A stretch of DNA of 64,000 bases from Paenibacillus sp. LHD-117 (GCF_030929555.1 NZ_JAVFVT010000022.1:1-64000), one strand, 5' to 3'. Shown: positions 26,231-34,925, counted from the first letter of the stretch. Notes: a model not told the origin generated them from the letters alone. Program-made: numbers and translations.

Positions 26231-27097
26231 ATGAATGAGAAATTGACCAGCTATCTGAACGGCGTGTTCGCACCGTACGACGGGGTGAAAAGCATCGAGG
26301 AATTGAAAGCGGATCTGCACTCCGATCTGCAGGACCGGTTCCGTGAACTTAAAGAAGAAGGTAGAGACGATGAGTCAGCTTTCGAGATGACCATCGACAG
26401 CATCGGCGACATCGAGCAGACGGTCCAGGAGGTTGCCAACCTCTCCCGCTCGCTGGAGCGGCAGGTGGTAACGAACTTTAGCGCGAGCAATCTGCCTAAG
26501 AGCGACTTCGCCGGCGTAACTGCGCATAAAGGGAAATTTTCAGGCAGCGCGCTTCGAGGCTCCGACTTTTCGAACGCGGACTTGTCAGGAAGCTCGTTTG
26601 CGGGAAGCGATGTACGCGAAGTTAATTTCGACGGCGCAAACCTAACCGACTGCAACTTTTCTGCTCTCGACCTTTCGGACACGAGTTTCAAAAAATCAAT
26701 CTTAGTTCGAACCAACTACAGCTCGTCGGGCCTAGATCGCGCAACATTTGAAGACGCTAAATTGACGGATGTCAAACTGAATACGACCGACCTTAGAAAA
26801 ACAATTTTCAACAACTGTATTTTTGACGGCGTGGAATTTAAATATTCCGATCTTACAGGTGTAAGATTTGACGGGCAAACCTTTATCGGCGTCAAGTTCG
26901 AGAAATCGGCTTTGACCGAAGTTTCATTTCGAGGCGCAACACTTAAGAATGTATCTTTCCATCCGGGGTTTACGCTGACTAAAAAGTATTATCGTAACAT
27001 CAAAACGATCTGCTTCGACGGGGCCGTGATGGATAAGTTAACTTACGCAGCGCTCAAAGGCATGGAAGCCGATCTATCCAAAGTTACGGTTATATAA
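26231..27097 (+). CDS. Pentapeptide-repeat protein with a DUF1700-like N-terminus
   Basis: The 288-residue protein has two parts. The first 75 residues (YLNGVFAPYDGVKSIEELKADLHSDLQDRF ... IGDIEQTV) resemble the helical 'permease prefix' region often encoded between PadR and ABC permeases. The rest is a series of pentapeptide repeats A(D/N)LxX (SDFSNADLSGSSFAGSDV, ANLTDCNFSALDL, DLTGVRFDGQ) forming a quadrilateral beta-helix. Pentapeptide-repeat proteins can mimic DNA and protect gyrase, or act as scaffolds. Start ATG 26231 has AAGGAG nine bases before it, 13 bases after padR. No membrane segment is seen. The role in the exporter operon is not known. Confidence 0.82.
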   Translation: MNEKLTSYLNGVFAPYDGVKSIEELKADLHSDLQDRFRELKEEGRDDESAFEMTIDSIGDIEQTVQEVANLSRSLERQVVTNFSASNLPKSDFAGVTAHKGKFSGSALRGSDFSNADLSGSSFAGSDVREVNFDGANLTDCNFSALDLSDTSFKKSILVRTNYSSSGLDRATFEDAKLTDVKLNTTDLRKTIFNNCIFDGVEFKYSDLTGVRFDGQTFIGVKFEKSALTEVSFRGATLKNVSFHPGFTLTKKYYRNIKTICFDGAVMDKLTYAALKGMEADLSKVTVI

Positions 27098-27111
27098 AAG
27101 GAGGAGAAAAA

Positions 27112-27873
27112 ATGAAAAACAAATCAATCCAAGTGAAGGGACTGCAAAAGTCTTACAAAAACCTTCAAGTCCTAAAGGGCGTAGATTTCGAGGTGGAAAA
27201 GGGAAGTATTTTCGCCCTGCTCGGCTCTAACGGAGCCGGCAAAACGACAGTTGTCAAAATCCTGACCACGCTGCTCAAACAAGACAGCGGAGCCGCCGTC
27301 GTTAACGGATTCGATGTGGTGTCCAAATCCGACCATGTGCGACAATCGATCAGTCTAACCGGGCAATTTGCCGCCGTGGATGAAATTTTGACCGGACGGG
27401 AAAATCTGATCATGATTGCAAAGCTAAGGCATCTGAAAAATCCGCGTCAGGTTGCGGACGACATGCTTAAACGCTTTGGCCTGACAGAGGCTGCCGACCG
27501 CAGGGCGTCTACTTATTCAGGCGGCATGCGCCGCAGGCTCGACATCGCCTTGAGCATTGTGGGAAAACCGCAGATCATTTTCCTCGACGAGCCAACCACC
27601 GGGCTTGACCCCGAGGCACGCATCGAGGTTTGGAAAATTGTAAAGGAGCTTTCTGACGGCGGCACGACGGTATTCCTGACCACGCAATATTTAGAGGAAG
27701 CCGAGCAGCTTGCCGACCGAATTGCCATTCTTCACGAGGGCAGGATTATCGCCAGCGGCACGCTCTCCGAGCTAAAAAAGCTATTCCCATCCACAAAGGT
27801 GGAGTATGTTGAAAAACAGCCGACATTAGAGGAAATATTCCTCGCCATCATCGGCAAAAAGGAGGCAATTTAA
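27112..27873 (+). CDS. ABC exporter ATP-binding protein (DrrA-like)
   Basis: The 253-residue ATPase carries Walker A GSNGAGKTT (about residues 38-46), signature YSGGMRRRLD (about 140), Walker B IIFLDEPTTGLD (about 160-171) and a C-terminal EEIFLAI motif typical of DrrA-type drug exporters. It should energise the permease whose start directly abuts its stop. Its RBS AAAGGAGGAG is excellent. Substrate unknown; the PadR regulator suggests a drug-like compound. Confidence 0.92.
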   Translation: MKNKSIQVKGLQKSYKNLQVLKGVDFEVEKGSIFALLGSNGAGKTTVVKILTTLLKQDSGAAVVNGFDVVSKSDHVRQSISLTGQFAAVDEILTGRENLIMIAKLRHLKNPRQVADDMLKRFGLTEAADRRASTYSGGMRRRLDIALSIVGKPQIIFLDEPTTGLDPEARIEVWKIVKELSDGGTTVFLTTQYLEEAEQLADRIAILHEGRIIASGTLSELKKLFPSTKVEYVEKQPTLEEIFLAIIGKKEAI

Positions 27874-28641
27874 ATGGAGACGGTAAAAAAACATTTTTTC
27901 AGCGATATGGGTGTTATGCTTGGACGTTCCATGCGCCATATCTCCCGCAGCATGGACACCATCTTCACGGTCTGCGTCACTCCGATTGCGATGATGCTGC
28001 TGTTCGTCTACGTGTTCGGCGGTGCCATTCAAACCGGAACGGATAATTACGTGAATTACCTGTTGCCCGGCATCCTGCTGATTGCGATTGCCAGCGGAGT
28101 AGCCTACACGGCTTACAGACTGTTTACCGATGTGCAGCGGGGCCTATTGGAGCGGTTTCGCACCATGCCGATTTCACGTTCCGCTTTCCTGTGGGGGCAT
28201 GTACTGACTTCGCTTGTATCTAATGCCTTATCGTTGGTCATCATCATTATTGTAGCGCTTATCATGGGTTTTCGTTCATCCGCGGGAGTGCTGCCATGGC
28301 TCGCCGTAGCGGGTATCCTCGCTCTGTTTACGCTAGCTTTAACATGGGTCGCGGCTATAGCCGGACTGTCCGCAAAAACGGTCGATGGCGCGAGCGCCTT
28401 TTCCTACCCCATTATCTTCCTGCCATTTATCAGTTCGGCATTTGTGCCAACCGAGTCGATGCCGACCGTCGTTCGCGTCTTTGCCGAAAACCAGCCCGTG
28501 ACTTCGATCGTCGAATCCATCCGCGCATTGCTCTCGGGTCAGCCGGTGGGCAATGACATCTGGATCGCTCTTGCATGGTGCGTCGGAATTTTGCTCGTAG
28601 CCTATTACTTTGCAATGAGGGTATATAAAAATCGGGCGTAA
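27874..28641 (+). CDS. ABC-2 exporter permease (DrrB-like)
   Basis: The 255-residue permease has six hydrophobic segments and the ABC-2 signature region around residues 140-195 (WLAVAGILALFTLALTWVAA; PIIFLPFISSAFVPTESMP). The latter motif (FxSxAFVPxxxMP) is characteristic of DrrB/NodJ-type permeases. It starts right at the stop of the ATPase gene, with GGAGGC inside the end of that gene. Last gene of the operon. A GC-rich dyad around 28679-28713 may end transcription, although it lacks a T run. Confidence 0.9.
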   Translation: METVKKHFFSDMGVMLGRSMRHISRSMDTIFTVCVTPIAMMLLFVYVFGGAIQTGTDNYVNYLLPGILLIAIASGVAYTAYRLFTDVQRGLLERFRTMPISRSAFLWGHVLTSLVSNALSLVIIIIVALIMGFRSSAGVLPWLAVAGILALFTLALTWVAAIAGLSAKTVDGASAFSYPIIFLPFISSAFVPTESMPTVVRVFAENQPVTSIVESIRALLSGQPVGNDIWIALAWCVGILLVAYYFAMRVYKNRA

Positions 28642-28798
28642 AATAAAGGACAGCGTCTTCCAATGGTTATCCACATCCGCCGCATCCCTTGTCCTGACAG
28701 GGTTTGCGGCGGTTGGTGCATCTACGTGGTATATTAGATAAAGAAATGATTGCGGGTCTACATGATACGTTTAGGTCTTCTTATAAGGCGGTGTTGCC

Positions 28799-29749
28799 AT
28801 GGATGAAGATGTACAGGATCTCAATAATCACAGCTGCGTAACCGAAGCCAGAAATGGCGATTTTGATGCTTTTCGCCAAATCGTGCTTCAATATTCCAAC
28901 GCCTTGTTTTCCGTTGCCTTCAGTATAATCGGGGACTTTCATGAAGCGCAGGATGCAACGCAAGAGGCTTTCGTGAAATGTTATCGCCGACTTCATACCC
29001 TGGATGATCCTTCGAAATTGGGCAGTTGGTTATATGCCATTGTTTATCGAACAAGCCTCGATTTCGTCAAAAAGAAAAAACAAACGTTGCCTTACGAAGA
29101 TGCGATTGCCCCTTCCATTAATTATGTCGATGCATGGCTAGATCAGCGTATGACGCAAGAAACGATTTGGAATGCGATTCAAAATTTAGAGCAGACAAGC
29201 AAAATGGCCATAACGCTGCATTACTTAAGCGAATGGTCAATGAAGGAAATCGGTCAATTTCTGAATCTTTCACTGTCAGCCGTGGAAAGCCGCATTCGGC
29301 GCGCGAGAGAAATGCTGAAGCGTCAACTCGCTGGCGATTTCGAGCCTTATTTCCGCATGCAACGTCTGGATCAAAGATTCGAACAGAAGGTTTCGGAACT
29401 GGTGTTAAGAAGTGTGGGGCATTTCTATATTCCCGTCCTTCATCGGGAGCGAGTTCTAGACTGGTTCGTCCGTCATTTTAAATTAAGTATCAGCAGACAT
29501 GGCAATTTAAAAGTAGAGTCTGGCCATGAATTATATTTACTGGAATGCCATTCACATCTACCAAGCGAGCTGCCTTTGTTAGCCTTCGAGGTGACCGATG
29601 TTGAAGAGCTATGGCTCAAGTTGCAAGATGACGAAGTGAGGTTGGAGCCGATCGATACGAATACATTTATCGGCAAACACTTCGTTTTCTACGACCCGGA
29701 CGGTAACCCGTATCATGCGATCGAAAATAAATTTAAAAACGGAGCTTAA
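28799..29749 (+). CDS. ECF-like sigma factor with C-terminal VOC (glyoxalase-like) domain
   Basis: The 316-residue protein has sigma region 2 (about residues 25-95; EAQDATQEAFVKCYRRL, SKLGSWLYAIVYRTSLDF) and region 4 (about 120-178; MAITLHYLSEWSMKEIG, LSLSAVESRIRRARE). A VOC-type domain follows at about 205-312 (GHFYIPVLHRERVLDWF, PLLAFEVTDVEELWLKL, HFVFYDPDGNPYHAIENK). VOC folds bind or turn over small molecules, so the C-terminus probably senses a ligand and controls the sigma part in place of an anti-sigma factor, as proposed for other C-terminally extended ECF groups. The next gene encodes a free VOC protein. Start ATG 28799 has AAGGCGG at acceptable spacing. Confidence 0.87.
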   Translation: MDEDVQDLNNHSCVTEARNGDFDAFRQIVLQYSNALFSVAFSIIGDFHEAQDATQEAFVKCYRRLHTLDDPSKLGSWLYAIVYRTSLDFVKKKKQTLPYEDAIAPSINYVDAWLDQRMTQETIWNAIQNLEQTSKMAITLHYLSEWSMKEIGQFLNLSLSAVESRIRRAREMLKRQLAGDFEPYFRMQRLDQRFEQKVSELVLRSVGHFYIPVLHRERVLDWFVRHFKLSISRHGNLKVESGHELYLLECHSHLPSELPLLAFEVTDVEELWLKLQDDEVRLEPIDTNTFIGKHFVFYDPDGNPYHAIENKFKNGA

Positions 29750-29820
29750 CGATGACGGCTTTGACGAAGTCGGATCGTCTATATATAGAAACACATTTGA
29801 TTACGAAAGGCGGAGCTTTC

Positions 29821-30267
29821 ATGGCCGAAAAAGAATTAAACCAAACACAGGAGCAACCAGCAACGCAAGCACCGATGCTAAAAAGAGTCTCTCACAACTA
29901 TTTGCCCGTATCAAACGTGGAGCTTGCCTCAAAGTGGTACAAAGAGACATTGGGCCTCACGGTTAAGCCGCGCGGGCCTGCCGACGGAGCCATCCTTGTT
30001 CTTGGCAACGGGCAATGGTTGTTCCTGCTGGAAACGAAAGAGAAGCGAACGGCAAACTTCGTGACTGATCAATGGGATGGCCACGAATACGAAATGTTCT
30101 CACTGACGTTCGAGGTCGAGAACATCGTAGAGGTTCATAAACGCCTCCGCGAAAGCGGCGTCTATGTCGAGCCGCTGAACGATCAAGGAAGCTGCGGTTT
30201 ACAATTCAAATTCAAGGACCCGGACGGCAACAAGTTCAATGTTTGGCAGGACGTAGATCAAAATTAA
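29821..30267 (+). CDS. VOC (glyoxalase-like) family protein
   Basis: The 148-residue protein is one bleomycin-resistance/glyoxalase-like module pair: SHNYLPVSNVELASKWYKET near the N-terminus and KFKDPDGNKFNVWQ at the C-terminus. ATG 29821 has GGCGGAG close by; a longer in-frame start at 29752 overlaps the sigma gene end and has no good RBS. The first 20 residues are Gln/Glu-rich and probably disordered. It follows the sigma-VOC gene by 71 bases on the same strand, and the two VOC parts share the PDGNxxxxxx ending, so they may share a ligand. Confidence 0.85.
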   Translation: MAEKELNQTQEQPATQAPMLKRVSHNYLPVSNVELASKWYKETLGLTVKPRGPADGAILVLGNGQWLFLLETKEKRTANFVTDQWDGHEYEMFSLTFEVENIVEVHKRLRESGVYVEPLNDQGSCGLQFKFKDPDGNKFNVWQDVDQN

Positions 30268-30292
30268 CGGGGTTGTTGACTCCGTGTTGACT

Positions 30293-30343
30293 CCAAAAAA
30301 ATGAAAATACAGAGCTATGGAGGTCATGCTTCCATCGCTCTGT
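30293..30343 (-). terminator. Terminator hairpin between convergent genes
   Basis: On the minus strand ACAGAGCGATGGA...TCCATAGCTCTGT is followed by ATTTTCATTTTTTT, ending the 30357-31976 gene. It may also serve the convergent VOC gene. The outer arms ACAGAGC/GCTCTGT are shared with the terminator at 6742-6780. Confidence 0.75.
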
Positions 30344-30356
30344 AATCAACATTAAC

Positions 30357-31976
30357 TTAGTCACAAATCTCGTACACCCTGATCATCATTTTTTTAGCTC
30401 CACCTTCATGGTGTTCTCCTCCGGTTCCAGTAAGAAGACAGAGGTTTCCTCTCTCATTGGTATATTCTGATAACACTTGTCCTTTCAACCGATGGCGTGA
30501 GATAACATTCAGTTGCGAGTCGATTATTTCAATCGTATTTGACCCCGTGATTAAGAGAGCTCTTCCATATGAATCCACGGTGAAAAAATTAGAGTCTTCC
30601 TCCCACTTTTTTCTGTAGATAATACGGAATGACTTCGTATCGATTACTAGAAGCTGCTTGTAGGATAGATACACATATAGCTTATAATTTCTAGAATCTA
30701 AGGCTACTGAAATACTCCACCCTTCTAAATCTAACTCTCTTATTAGTTCCAGTTGTTCGGTTAAAACAAAAATCTTCACAACCGGTCTGCCGGGAGTCGT
30801 TGCACTGCAATAATAGAAAACTCTTCCTGATTCATCAAATACAAATTCACCATTAGGCCCATGATATCCGTCGTATTCTAAGTGAAATGATGCTACAACT
30901 TGCCCATTGCGATTTAGTTTTACGAGCTCCGAAAACTGACCTGACGAGTCGATTCTGCACATATAGATTGCATTGTTATTGTAATAAGGAAAACCCATGT
31001 ACGGGATCTCCCATCTGGTCTCTAAACGCTGCGTATATTCCCTGAGCGTCTTCCCACTATTATGGGATGAAAGAAAGCCGCCATCCTCCAATATGCTGAA
31101 CGGATTAATGATATTTCCACCCAAAGAAGTTTCGGAAACCATTCGGCCCGTATAATCAAACACATAATATTGACTCCTGAGAAAACTAATGTAACCGATA
31201 TAACCACGAGCAGCACTTAAAATGCCAGTTCCACTTCTGTGGTTGAAAGAATGAACATCCAGCATAGGTTCCAAAGTGCCGTTTGGGATAAAGGTGTAGA
31301 TCAGCTCATCCTTATAGCAATCCTTATATCTATCATATGGAGGAACGCCGATGAGATATTTATGATCCCCCAATACTGCAATTAAAGCGCCCTCAAACTC
31401 CTGAAGAAGAGTTGCTTTTGTTTGATTTTTAATACGCCTTTTTATTGCTGTTTCATTTATATATTCCTCAATAATAGGAAGTTCACGTTTGCAGCAAAAA
31501 GCAGCTTCTGGATCATCAAGCAGCATTGTGTGATCAATCCAAATGGTCACACCTAGAAAATGCTGGAGCAACTCAATCTTCTTCCCTATATCCTCACAAA
31601 TTAAAATAGCTCTCAACAATATAATTTCGCTTGGTTCAAACCCAAATTGTTCTAGAAATACTGCGGGTTTGCCAAGTGTCCTGGGAAGTCCGTACCCTTC
31701 GCCCCCGGCGATATGGCTCGTGAGAGTCTTCCCGTTTCGGTAAACAGACAACTTCAGCATATCGTCATCGAGATATTCAATGGACATGACGCTTGGAGTG
31801 ATCGCCTTCGATAATTTCTTTGCTGCTTTCTGAATGTCACCGACGTGAAAATGCTCACTCACGATTGTAGTCCATCCATCCGATAGACATCTTACAACAC
31901 AGCCAGGCAAAACTTTTTCTATTTCCAGAGCAGAACAATCAGATCTAATTTGCAGGTTGGCAAAAGTAGTACCCAT
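30357..31976 (-). CDS. Protein of unknown function, beta-propeller-like
   Basis: About 539 residues with no recognised family. The second half shows successive blade-like strands with Gly/Asp turns (YYVFDYTGRMVSETSLGG, SGQFSELVKLNRNGQVVASF, ESGRVFYYCSATTPGRPVVKIF, DSRNYKLYVYLSYKQLLVID, YGRALLITGSNTIEIID). This suggests a WD40/NHL-like propeller. The first half is mixed alpha/beta. There is no signal peptide or membrane segment. I prefer ATG 31976 (MGTTFANLQ), with AGGGGG about 11 bases upstream; ATG 32006 would add ten residues. Base composition is clearly more AT-rich than the flanking operons, which fits an accessory gene. Unknown role. Confidence 0.68.
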   Translation of the reverse strand: MGTTFANLQIRSDCSALEIEKVLPGCVVRCLSDGWTTIVSEHFHVGDIQKAAKKLSKAITPSVMSIEYLDDDMLKLSVYRNGKTLTSHIAGGEGYGLPRTLGKPAVFLEQFGFEPSEIILLRAILICEDIGKKIELLQHFLGVTIWIDHTMLLDDPEAAFCCKRELPIIEEYINETAIKRRIKNQTKATLLQEFEGALIAVLGDHKYLIGVPPYDRYKDCYKDELIYTFIPNGTLEPMLDVHSFNHRSGTGILSAARGYIGYISFLRSQYYVFDYTGRMVSETSLGGNIINPFSILEDGGFLSSHNSGKTLREYTQRLETRWEIPYMGFPYYNNNAIYMCRIDSSGQFSELVKLNRNGQVVASFHLEYDGYHGPNGEFVFDESGRVFYYCSATTPGRPVVKIFVLTEQLELIRELDLEGWSISVALDSRNYKLYVYLSYKQLLVIDTKSFRIIYRKKWEEDSNFFTVDSYGRALLITGSNTIEIIDSQLNVISRHRLKGQVLSEYTNERGNLCLLTGTGGEHHEGGAKKMMIRVYEICD

Positions 31977-32089
31977 TATCCTCATATCCCCCTGTATATC
32001 GTTCACTTAGATTACAATTTGTTGATTCTATGTTGTTGACTTCCTGTTGAGCGCTTTCTCAATCTCCGTATTGCATGTATAAATTGAGG

Positions 32090-32300
32090 TCGTTATAATA
32101 AAACTAAAGAAGGAGCCGTGCGCCAACACGACTCCAACAGCACAGTAGACCGCTTCAAAGGCGGTCGGCTCCGGATAAGTGATCAGAAATAGACCGTTTA
32201 CCTAGCAGAGGGCGGTCTATTTCTTTTGGTTATCTTTAACCTCCATGGGCATCCCTCCCTTCTTCGAGAGGTAGCCGACCACCCTTGCAAGCCGTTCTAT
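32090..32300 (-). other. Probable relic of a holin-like type I toxin-antitoxin locus
   Basis: On the minus strand, CTCGAAGAAGGGAGGGATGCCC (here quoted as GAAGGGAGGGATGCCC) leads into ATG at 32246, then only nine codons and a stop at 32217 (MEVKDNQKK). Next comes the hairpin GAAATAGACCG...CGGTCTATTTC (32186-32223). Further on lies a GGAGCCG...GTTGGCGCACGGCTCC segment (32115-32175), which on the plus strand would be a structured antisense RNA. From memory, this order (RBS-ATG, short hydrophobic ORF, AAGAAATAGACCGCCC, GGAGCC...GGCTCC) is that of the Bacillales 'putative holin-like toxin' loci. Here the hydrophobic middle of the toxin appears deleted, leaving start, end and RNA parts. No intact toxin is encoded. 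Confidence 0.5.
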
Positions 32301-32320
32301 GTGCTTGTCTTATTATAGCA

Positions 32321-33539
32321 TTATTTGTAAGAAGCAGAAAAACTTAAATATTGTTCGCGCGTAAGCCCGTTGTTTTCCCTATTGAATTGATCCATATCCA
32401 TATCTAATGAAAATCCGAACCATTCAAAAACCTTTTTAAATAAACTTGAGTTATATGGATGCAAGAGGTCCACACTTTCAGTAAATTGGGGTTGGTTATT
32501 CAACACATTAGTAAGTTGATATTTAGGCAAACTTAACGCTACCCCACTATTGGAATATAGCTGCTCATGCACTTTTTCCATCAACTCACTGTCATCTGAT
32601 CGATGATCGATTTCCTTAATCCCATAACCCCAAGCAAATCTGTAAACGAGACGATGATTATCGTCACTTATACATTCTAAATGTAAAGTAAAATCAATAT
32701 CGTCCTCCGCCAACTTCTTATTCCCGATGATTTCATGCGTACCCCAAATCAATTCAGCATCGCTCATGATGTCAGCACGTAATAATCTATGCGAAAATAG
32801 GTCCTTGAAAGACAGATCTTTATCTTTTGTTTTAATCTCGAATATTCTTATTAAAATCGGAACCGTCATCAAAAATTTCCAGGGATGATTCTTTGGCGCT
32901 CGCTCCCTTAGCTTCTTAACTTCTCCGATAATAAGCCCGAAGCCATAATGCTCTCTATCGATTTCAAATCTAAAAACGTCTCCCGTACTGTACTTTATGG
33001 TCCGATGCGGCGTTTCCCTCATTTTGTTCACTTTATCGAAATAACCATTGGGACAAGTGTTCATGTAGTCATGAATCCACGATTCTAGTTCAGAGACATG
33101 GTTTAGGTTCTCGTCGTTATCAATGGGAAGTTCAATATTGTTTCTAATGTTGTACGCACGTACCATGGACTTATTTCCCCCATTACTTGTCAACGAAACA
33201 TAGAAAGTACACCCTGTAGGCATAAAACTAAGGATGTTTGACGGTGTCATTTTTTTCTCTTTGCCCTTGGAGGATTTCGGTAAAATAAATTGTCTGCTAT
33301 TCGTAAACAGTTCCGTATCATATTCTTTATATGTAAAAGTTCTAAATAGATCGAAGTGAATAACCTTTCTTATAACATCTCCCTGATAAAATACGATAGT
33401 TCCTGTTTTGATTTCGACTTCATCCCAATCATCTTCTATTCCGTCCAGCCCGAAATACTGCCTTTGCTCATTGGTTAGTCGAAAGGAAAGATATTCCAAT
33501 TGCTTAACGTCTGCCAAGTTAATCTTCATATATTCTCTC
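32321..33539 (-). CDS. Protein of unknown function with an Imm26-like region
   Basis: About 406 residues. The middle (residues about 180-300) begins with YSTGDVFRFEIDREHYGFGLIIG, which resembles the opening of immunity-protein-26-type domains (GDVFxxPLxDGxYxxGRIL). The N-terminal part (LSFRLTNEQRQYFGLDGI...WDEVEI) and C-terminal part are not recognised. I chose ATG 33539 with GGGAGAG five bases before; an in-frame upstream start at 33622 lacks an RBS. The region is AT-rich compared with the rest of the window. Imm26-like proteins usually neutralise contact-dependent toxins, but no toxin gene is adjacent. The function is therefore open. Confidence 0.62.
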
Positions 33540-33714
33540 CCTATCCTTCTGAATACCGCAGATAAATAATGATGGGAACTCCCCAGGTCAAAAATCATAG
33601 GTAAGTTCTTTGTTGATTTCATGTTGAATTAACTCTCTTGCTCTTTGCAGTAAGTATTTGACATTGACTCAATTTTGTTGTAAAAAAATAGTAATACAAT
33701 TTCATACAACTTTG

Positions 33715-33985
33715 CAATGATGAAGAGAGTAAGCATAACGAATACTCCAGAGAGCTGATGGTTGGTGCGAATCAGTGTAGGGATTATGCCGAAGTGGGCT
33801 TCTGAGCATCCAAACCGAAAATACATTGAGTAGGCTTTGGCGAAAGTCTCGTCGTTACAAGAGACGCGTATTCAAACATACTGCATGTTTCGATACGTCA
33901 AAGCGAGTCCGATTTATATTCGGGCTAATTAAGGTGGTACCACGGGGTCTTCTCGTCCTTTCAAGGATGAGAACCCCTTTTTTAT
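33715..33985 (+). promoter_or_regulatory. T-box leader of the tryptophanyl-tRNA synthetase gene
   Basis: The leader shows GATGAAGAGAGTA and AGAGAGCTGATGG (stem I), a TGG specifier candidate at 33795-33797 (Trp), and the diagnostic T-box AATTAAGGTGGTACCACGG at 33927-33944. An antiterminator/terminator switch follows: GGGGTCTTCTCGTCC...GGATGAGAACCCC, then TTTTTTATTTT (33944-33985). Uncharged tRNA-Trp should stabilise the antiterminator and allow trpS expression. Left boundary approximate. Confidence 0.92.
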
Positions 33986-34001
33986 TTTGAGGAGGGATAT
34001 C

Positions 34002-34925
34002 ATGAACAATGAAATTGTATTAACTGGAATTAAGCCTACAGGTAAAGTCCATGTAGGGAATTACATCGCAGCAATAAAACCTGCACTACAAATCGCAAAA
34101 AATAGTAATTGTACCGCACTTTACTTTATTGCCGACTACCACGGATTAACATTCATTCAGAACAGGGATGAGTTTAACGATCTCTCTTACGGTATTGCAG
34201 CAACGTGGCTAGCACTGGGACTTGACCCGGAAAGGGTAGTTTTTTATAGACAATCGGATGTACCAGAGATATTCGAGCTGAGCTGGATACTTTCATGTCT
34301 GACTTCCAAGGGATTAATGAATCGTGCCCATGCATACAAAGCAATTCTTGATAAAAATGAACAATTGGGCGTGGATATGGATACTGGTGTTAAGGACCAA
34401 ATACAGCATGTTGAGATTGCAAGAGATATTGCAGAAGGATTCAACAGAAATTATGGAGAAACCTTCAAGTTACCTAATTATATCGTAGATGATAATACAG
34501 CTGTAATTCCTGGTCTCGATGGTAGAAAAATGAGTAAAAGTTATAGTAATACGATACCGCTTTTCGAAACAGCTGATAACCTTAAGAAGCTGATAAACAA
34601 AATCAAAACAGACTCTACTCCTCCTCATGAACCTAAAGACCCTGATACATCTAATATCTTTTTATTGTATAAAGAATTTGCGACGCCCGGACAAGTCCAA
34701 AATTTAAGGAGTAAATTTCTGAATGGAATTAGTTGGGGGGAAGCAAAGCAGGAACTGTTTCAGGTCATAAATGCTTTTTTGGAAGAACCACGCAAAAAAT
34801 ATAATGACTTAATGTCATCACCAGATAAAATTGACATTATCCTTTATGAAGGAGCCAAGAAAGCAAGAGCTATGGCTGCGCCTTTACTTGAGAAGGTCAA
34901 ACATAAAATTGGGCGTTATAAATAA
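34002..34925 (+). CDS. trpS: Tryptophanyl-tRNA synthetase
   Basis: The protein (307 residues after choosing ATG 34002, RBS GAGGAGGG) is a class Ic aminoacyl-tRNA synthetase. The ATP-binding HIGH region appears as GKVHVGNY (residues about 13-20, in GIKPTGKVHVGNY) and the second signature KMSKS is at about 176-180. It charges tRNA-Trp. The sequence is closer in style to the alternative TrpRS type than to the usual Bacillus enzyme, and AT-rich, so this may be a second, stress-inducible or acquired copy. This is inference. It is controlled by the T-box just upstream and has no co-transcribed neighbour. Confidence 0.93.
   Translation: MNNEIVLTGIKPTGKVHVGNYIAAIKPALQIAKNSNCTALYFIADYHGLTFIQNRDEFNDLSYGIAATWLALGLDPERVVFYRQSDVPEIFELSWILSCLTSKGLMNRAHAYKAILDKNEQLGVDMDTGVKDQIQHVEIARDIAEGFNRNYGETFKLPNYIVDDNTAVIPGLDGRKMSKSYSNTIPLFETADNLKKLINKIKTDSTPPHEPKDPDTSNIFLLYKEFATPGQVQNLRSKFLNGISWGEAKQELFQVINAFLEEPRKKYNDLMSSPDKIDIILYEGAKKARAMAAPLLEKVKHKIGRYK

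Noticed and set aside
32321..33539. Reading the Imm26-like protein as a complete toxin-immunity pair with its neighbour at 30357
   Set aside because: The neighbour has no toxin or secretion signature, and the two genes are separated by 340 bases with a toxin-antitoxin relic between them.
33629..33826. 65-codon minus-strand frame opposite the T-box leader
   Set aside because: It lies on the complement of a structured leader RNA and has no RBS or recognisable domain.
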